From Typha latifolia (Eukaryota > Streptophyta > Magnoliopsida > Poales > Typhaceae): 64,000 bases of DNA. The stretch spans positions 7,626,001 through 7,690,000 of the forward strand of contig CM034099.1 of NCBI GenBank assembly GCA_019914945.1, in the 5' to 3' direction. The position numbers and the translations under genes were made by a program. Of the stretch, positions 60,286-64,000 are shown piece by piece. Numbering within the stretch: position 1 is the stretch's first letter; each line of letters begins with the position of its first letter. The notes beneath the pieces are model-generated. The model worked only from the letters and a program-made list of their open reading frames with translations. It did not search any database and was not told the DNA's origin.

Positions 60286-63200
60286 TTAAACATAGTTGAT
60301 CATGCCAACTTCCAGCAATAGGGAGTGAGGGACATTCAAGATGACATGAGGTTCCCTGAAATTCTTGCTAAGAAAAGCAAATATCAAATTGATCGCAAAC
60401 TTCTTGACGAGGGAAGATGAAGCCTTTGCTTTGGCATATGAATGTCCAATAATGTAGACCACCCCAAATTCCTTTGCCTTCAGAATCTCCAGAGACTCAT
60501 CCTTGTGAAAATAATTTTCTGCAAGACCACACTCCTTAGCTTTCTCCAGAGATAAAGTCGAACACAGTTGTAGAGTTTGCTTACTGCTATGATCTGCCAA
60601 CTCGTGATTTACTGTGCTTCCTACTAAGTGTGATTCAGCTTCCATCTCGACGAATTCTAACATTCTAGATACTAATACATTCTCGAAATCATAATTATCT
60701 CTGTGCAGATCTTTGTAGCCATATCGAACGATGCATCTGAACATGCGAAATTCCTTTGGCCCTATCCGGCCTAAAAGAAATCGCTCCTCTTCAGAAACAA
60801 AGGGAACTTGTACTGATTTGATACACACGAAAACTAAGATCTGATGGAATGCAGGTAAATTAGTTGCAAAGTGTCCAAAAACTGCCGGTATCCCAGTTAC
60901 TACATTAGCATAGATAATTCCTATTCCTGGTACTCGAACAATTCCAAGTGTAGGCCCCAAAGCCAGTATCTGGCTTACGGAAACCCTGTTCTCCAAGTCA
61001 TGCTCATGCTTTCTTAGTGTGCCATAGTTCCAGGTGTACATCACAGTCATGAAAATCATAGAGAGAGCAAGTGGTATCCACCCCCCTTCAGGAATTTTTA
61101 TGAATGATGCTGAAATATACAAAAGCTCTATAGATCCAAAGAATACAAGAAAAGTAACCGCTGTCATTATCTTTTTTTTCCACACAACTATCATTACTAG
61201 TGGCATCAAGCAAGTCGTTGAAAAGATCACAATCGCGAACGCAAGCCCTGCAATTAGATAGACTTGTCAAAGAACCATACTACATGACATTCTACTATAC
61301 GTAATCGTAAATTCTGTTAATTAAAAGCGAAGCTTATACCATATGCATGACCAATAAAGTTTGTATTCCTCAACCCAATGGTGACAGCCAAGCATAGACA
61401 CATGAGAATCCAGTTGATTTCAGGAATATAAATCTGTCCGTATATATGGTTTGAAGTATGGACAATCTTCACACGAGGGAAGCAACTTAGAGCACAACAC
61501 TGGCTTATTACTGAGAAGGTTGCTGATATAACAGCCTGACTTCCAACAACAGCTGCAAAAGTCGCCACTATAAAGATTGGCCAAAAGACAGCTTCTGCAT
61601 ACAATATAAAGCTTTAGAAAGTAAAATACAAATATTGCTGTAATTCTGGCACTTTGCAGCAGATTTTACCTGGTATCGCTTTGTAGAAGCTTTGCTGGAT
61701 GTCTTCATGGTGTTTAGAAAGAAATGCAGCTTCACCCATATAAGCAAGAATAAGACAGGGATACACCAGCGAAGTAAATGCAAGCTGGCAGTCAATACAT
61801 TCTCTAATTACAAGGATTCATACTAAGAACATTATATAAATTAATCTGCATTCTAAAAGGAGAATGTGCACTTGCTTTGATTGAAAGTGGAGAAAAATGA
61901 CCCAGATTTGCAAACATTGTCTCAGCACCTGACATAATTTGTTTATGGAGATTAGGCAGACAATCAAATAAACCTCTCATTGAGTGGAAAGACTAGTGGA
62001 AAATAAAAGAAAGAAATACTACTTACCAGTAATACATAGTACTACTCCTCCTAATGATACCCAACCTTCTTTGCCTGTACTTTTGAGAAATCTAAACAAG
62101 TATACTGGAGAGAGAGCGGAAAAGACATTTCGGTTCCATCGCATTATGTTATAAATACCGATTCCGCTGATGCACAGAAGCCATGCAATGACAATTGGAG
62201 CAAACATGAAACCAACCCGATGTGTACCGTAATGCTGGAGAGAGAATAGACCCACCAGAATAACACATGAAATTGCCACAATGTAATCTGAAAAAAAACG
62301 TTATAAGTAGATGAAACAGATGCATCTTTATTTCCTGTCACCTTTCTTGCACTATGAAAAAGGGAAGGGCAAAGATCGATTGTCTATCCAAGTGAACTTA
62401 CTTTCATGAAGATCTTCTATTTTCACACCAACACCCGAAACAGCAGAAAGAACTGAAAAATGCCATGCAAACATCTTTTAAGTATAAACAAATCAAGAGA
62501 AATTACAGATCAAATGTTAAAAGAAATATCATCACAGCATGAGAAATAGCAACTACTCTGATGCTCAATCCCTGAATAAATTTTCTGTTTCGTATCTTTT
62601 GGGCATATAAAGGTCCCAGACGGGTCAACTACTTCGACAGAATAGTACTGGTATTTATTTGGACAAATGTAGCAAATATTTAGAGTTTTTTTTTTGAAAC
62701 ATCATGGAGAAGGAATATATTTTACATGAAAAGCACAGATATTCACAGCAAAACAGTGGTGGTTTCCATGTGAAGATTTGTGGAAGACCACAGAGATGTT
62801 AGCTGGTCTGTTAATTCTCTTTGACGGGTTATTGCACTTTTGAATTAGGACAGTAGATAAATATCCTCAGGTAAATAAAGCATTTACCAGCTGCCTCTCT
62901 GAGATTAAGTCTGAAGATTGATTTAGTCCCTACAGATAGACATAATGAGGTTGCCAACTTATTGGCGATTATAGGTGATGAATTGATGATATTTCAACTT
63001 GCTTCTAATGAAAAGAACATAAAAGGTCACAATTTAGAAGATATATTCCGTATGCAATCAAAATGATGAATATAGATTTCTTCAGGACTCTCTGCCTTGG
63101 TGTATGCAAATTTTCATTTGACGAAAAGAGAAATCAAATTAGACTTACCTCTGGAGGTAAATTCATAGACCTGAAAGTATATGCGACTGGTAATTTACCT

Positions 63201-64000
63201 GAAATTGTTGGCGTTAGCACTCCATCACCAATTGCCATGCAAGTTGCAAGCAGAACAACTACTAGTAGTCCATTTCGACACCTCGGATGTTTCTTGAAGA
63301 ATTCCTTGAGCATTGAACTCTGCCATGTGTCTGCAACTCCTTGCACATCATACATTGAGAGTCTCTCATCAGCATCTTGTTGATTTGGGAGAGTACATAG
63401 CTTGGAATGTCTGCAAAGAAGAGAGTATAGCGCAAATGTACCGCCTGGTAGGAAAGTGGGAGATGACGAAAGTTAGCATAAAATGAAAATTCACTTGTGC
63501 ATTATATAAAAACAAATGGACTTTTATTCTTTGAGCGTGTTAACCCACTCACAATTCCAAATTTTCTTGTAAGGAACTCCAACACATTTGGGCTTTTCTA
63601 GAAAAGGATTTCTTTCCATGTTCAATGCCATAAGAAATCAAAAGCCAGTAGTAGACCATAGATGTTACTGATTTGGTGCTCTTCAGGAATGCAAATATAT
63701 AAAGATCAAGACAAATACTAGACATCATATTTAACAAAGTGCAATAAATCCTACCTTCACCATTGTCGTCTGCAGATAGAACAAAACAAATGTACTTGAA
63801 GAGAGGAATTAGAGTAAGGGTCCAAAAGATGAAGGAGAGCACCCCAAAAACTTCCTCATCATTCTCGTGGAGGCTTAATTTCCCTGAGAACGTGCTTTTG
63901 TACACATACAAGGGAGAAGTACTAAGGTCTCCATAAACCACTCCTAGACTCTGGTAAGCAAGTGTGAGCACGGTCTTGCAAGAAGGTCTCTTCGGATCCT
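60286..64000 (-). CDS. HAK/KUP/KT potassium transporter, partial (5' end off the window)
   Basis: A multi-pass H+-coupled K+ transporter. Eight exons are visible: from beyond 64000 to 63755, 63444-63199, 62452-62402, 62287-62027, 61928-61876, 61784-61670, 61594-61340 and 61247-60286. They total about 729 residues in phase; family members are about 770-800, so only the first few dozen residues are missing. Family motifs include [65 protein letters not shown] and, near the end, [14 protein letters not shown]. The intron after 61876 has a GC donor (GCAAGT) instead of GT. All phases agree only with that donor. The subtype (cluster) was not decided. Confidence 0.92.

Overview
The window looks like nuclear DNA of a flowering plant, probably a monocot. 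Its genes have GT-AG introns, it carries several families of plant transposable elements, its noncoding DNA is AT-rich with long GA/CT and AT microsatellites, and the MYB and RING-finger exons are GC-rich. The species cannot be named from sequence alone. Gene models were built by hand from splice signals, reading phase and family similarity remembered, not searched.

Layout. 1-10416 is a nested retrotransposon block. A chromodomain Ty3/gypsy element (148-7096, LTRs about 330 bp) sits inside the reverse-transcriptase region of a minus-strand Ty1/copia element (1-147 plus 7097-10416), which itself lies inside an intron of a GET4 gene. Nine host genes follow: GET4 (10752-16431, -, 3' end off the window), ribosomal protein eS7 (17943-20104, -), a PP2C matching the photosystem II core phosphatase PBCP (21438-29962, +), an R2R3-MYB of the TDF1/MYB35 type (31337-33292, +), a PNGase A-like protein (33558-35366, -), an ATL RING-H2 E3 ligase (38247-39005, -), the bifunctional 6-phosphofructo-2-kinase/fructose-2,6-bisphosphatase F2KP in 23 coding exons (40005-55489, -), a bHLH factor (57216-58246, -) and a HAK/KUP/KT potassium transporter (60286 to beyond 64000, -, 5' end off the window). 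The assembled phases close exactly for eS7 (192 aa), PBCP (330 aa), MYB (337 aa), F2KP (746 aa) and bHLH (200 aa).

The genes do not form a pathway. They are a typical plant neighbourhood: housekeeping (tail-anchored protein targeting, ribosome), chloroplast phosphorylation control, sugar-phosphate signalling, transcription factors, ubiquitin ligase and ion transport. eS7 and PBCP are divergent and share a roughly 0.5 kb promoter region; MYB and PNGase A are convergent.

The most interesting material is in introns. A solo LTR of the same gypsy family is in PBCP intron 7 (TSD CTTTC). Two copies of one hAT-like nonautonomous element with perfect 8-bp TSDs lie in PBCP intron 5 and F2KP intron 17. 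F2KP intron 8 holds a Pack-MULE-like element with a perfect 9-bp TSD, carrying an intronless eL19 pseudogene and a second gene-start-like piece, nested in another hAT-type element. F2KP intron 2 consists almost wholly of an 88-bp tandem array derived from its own 3' splice junction. The copia element appears to have no gag, with a tandem-repeat leader in its place.
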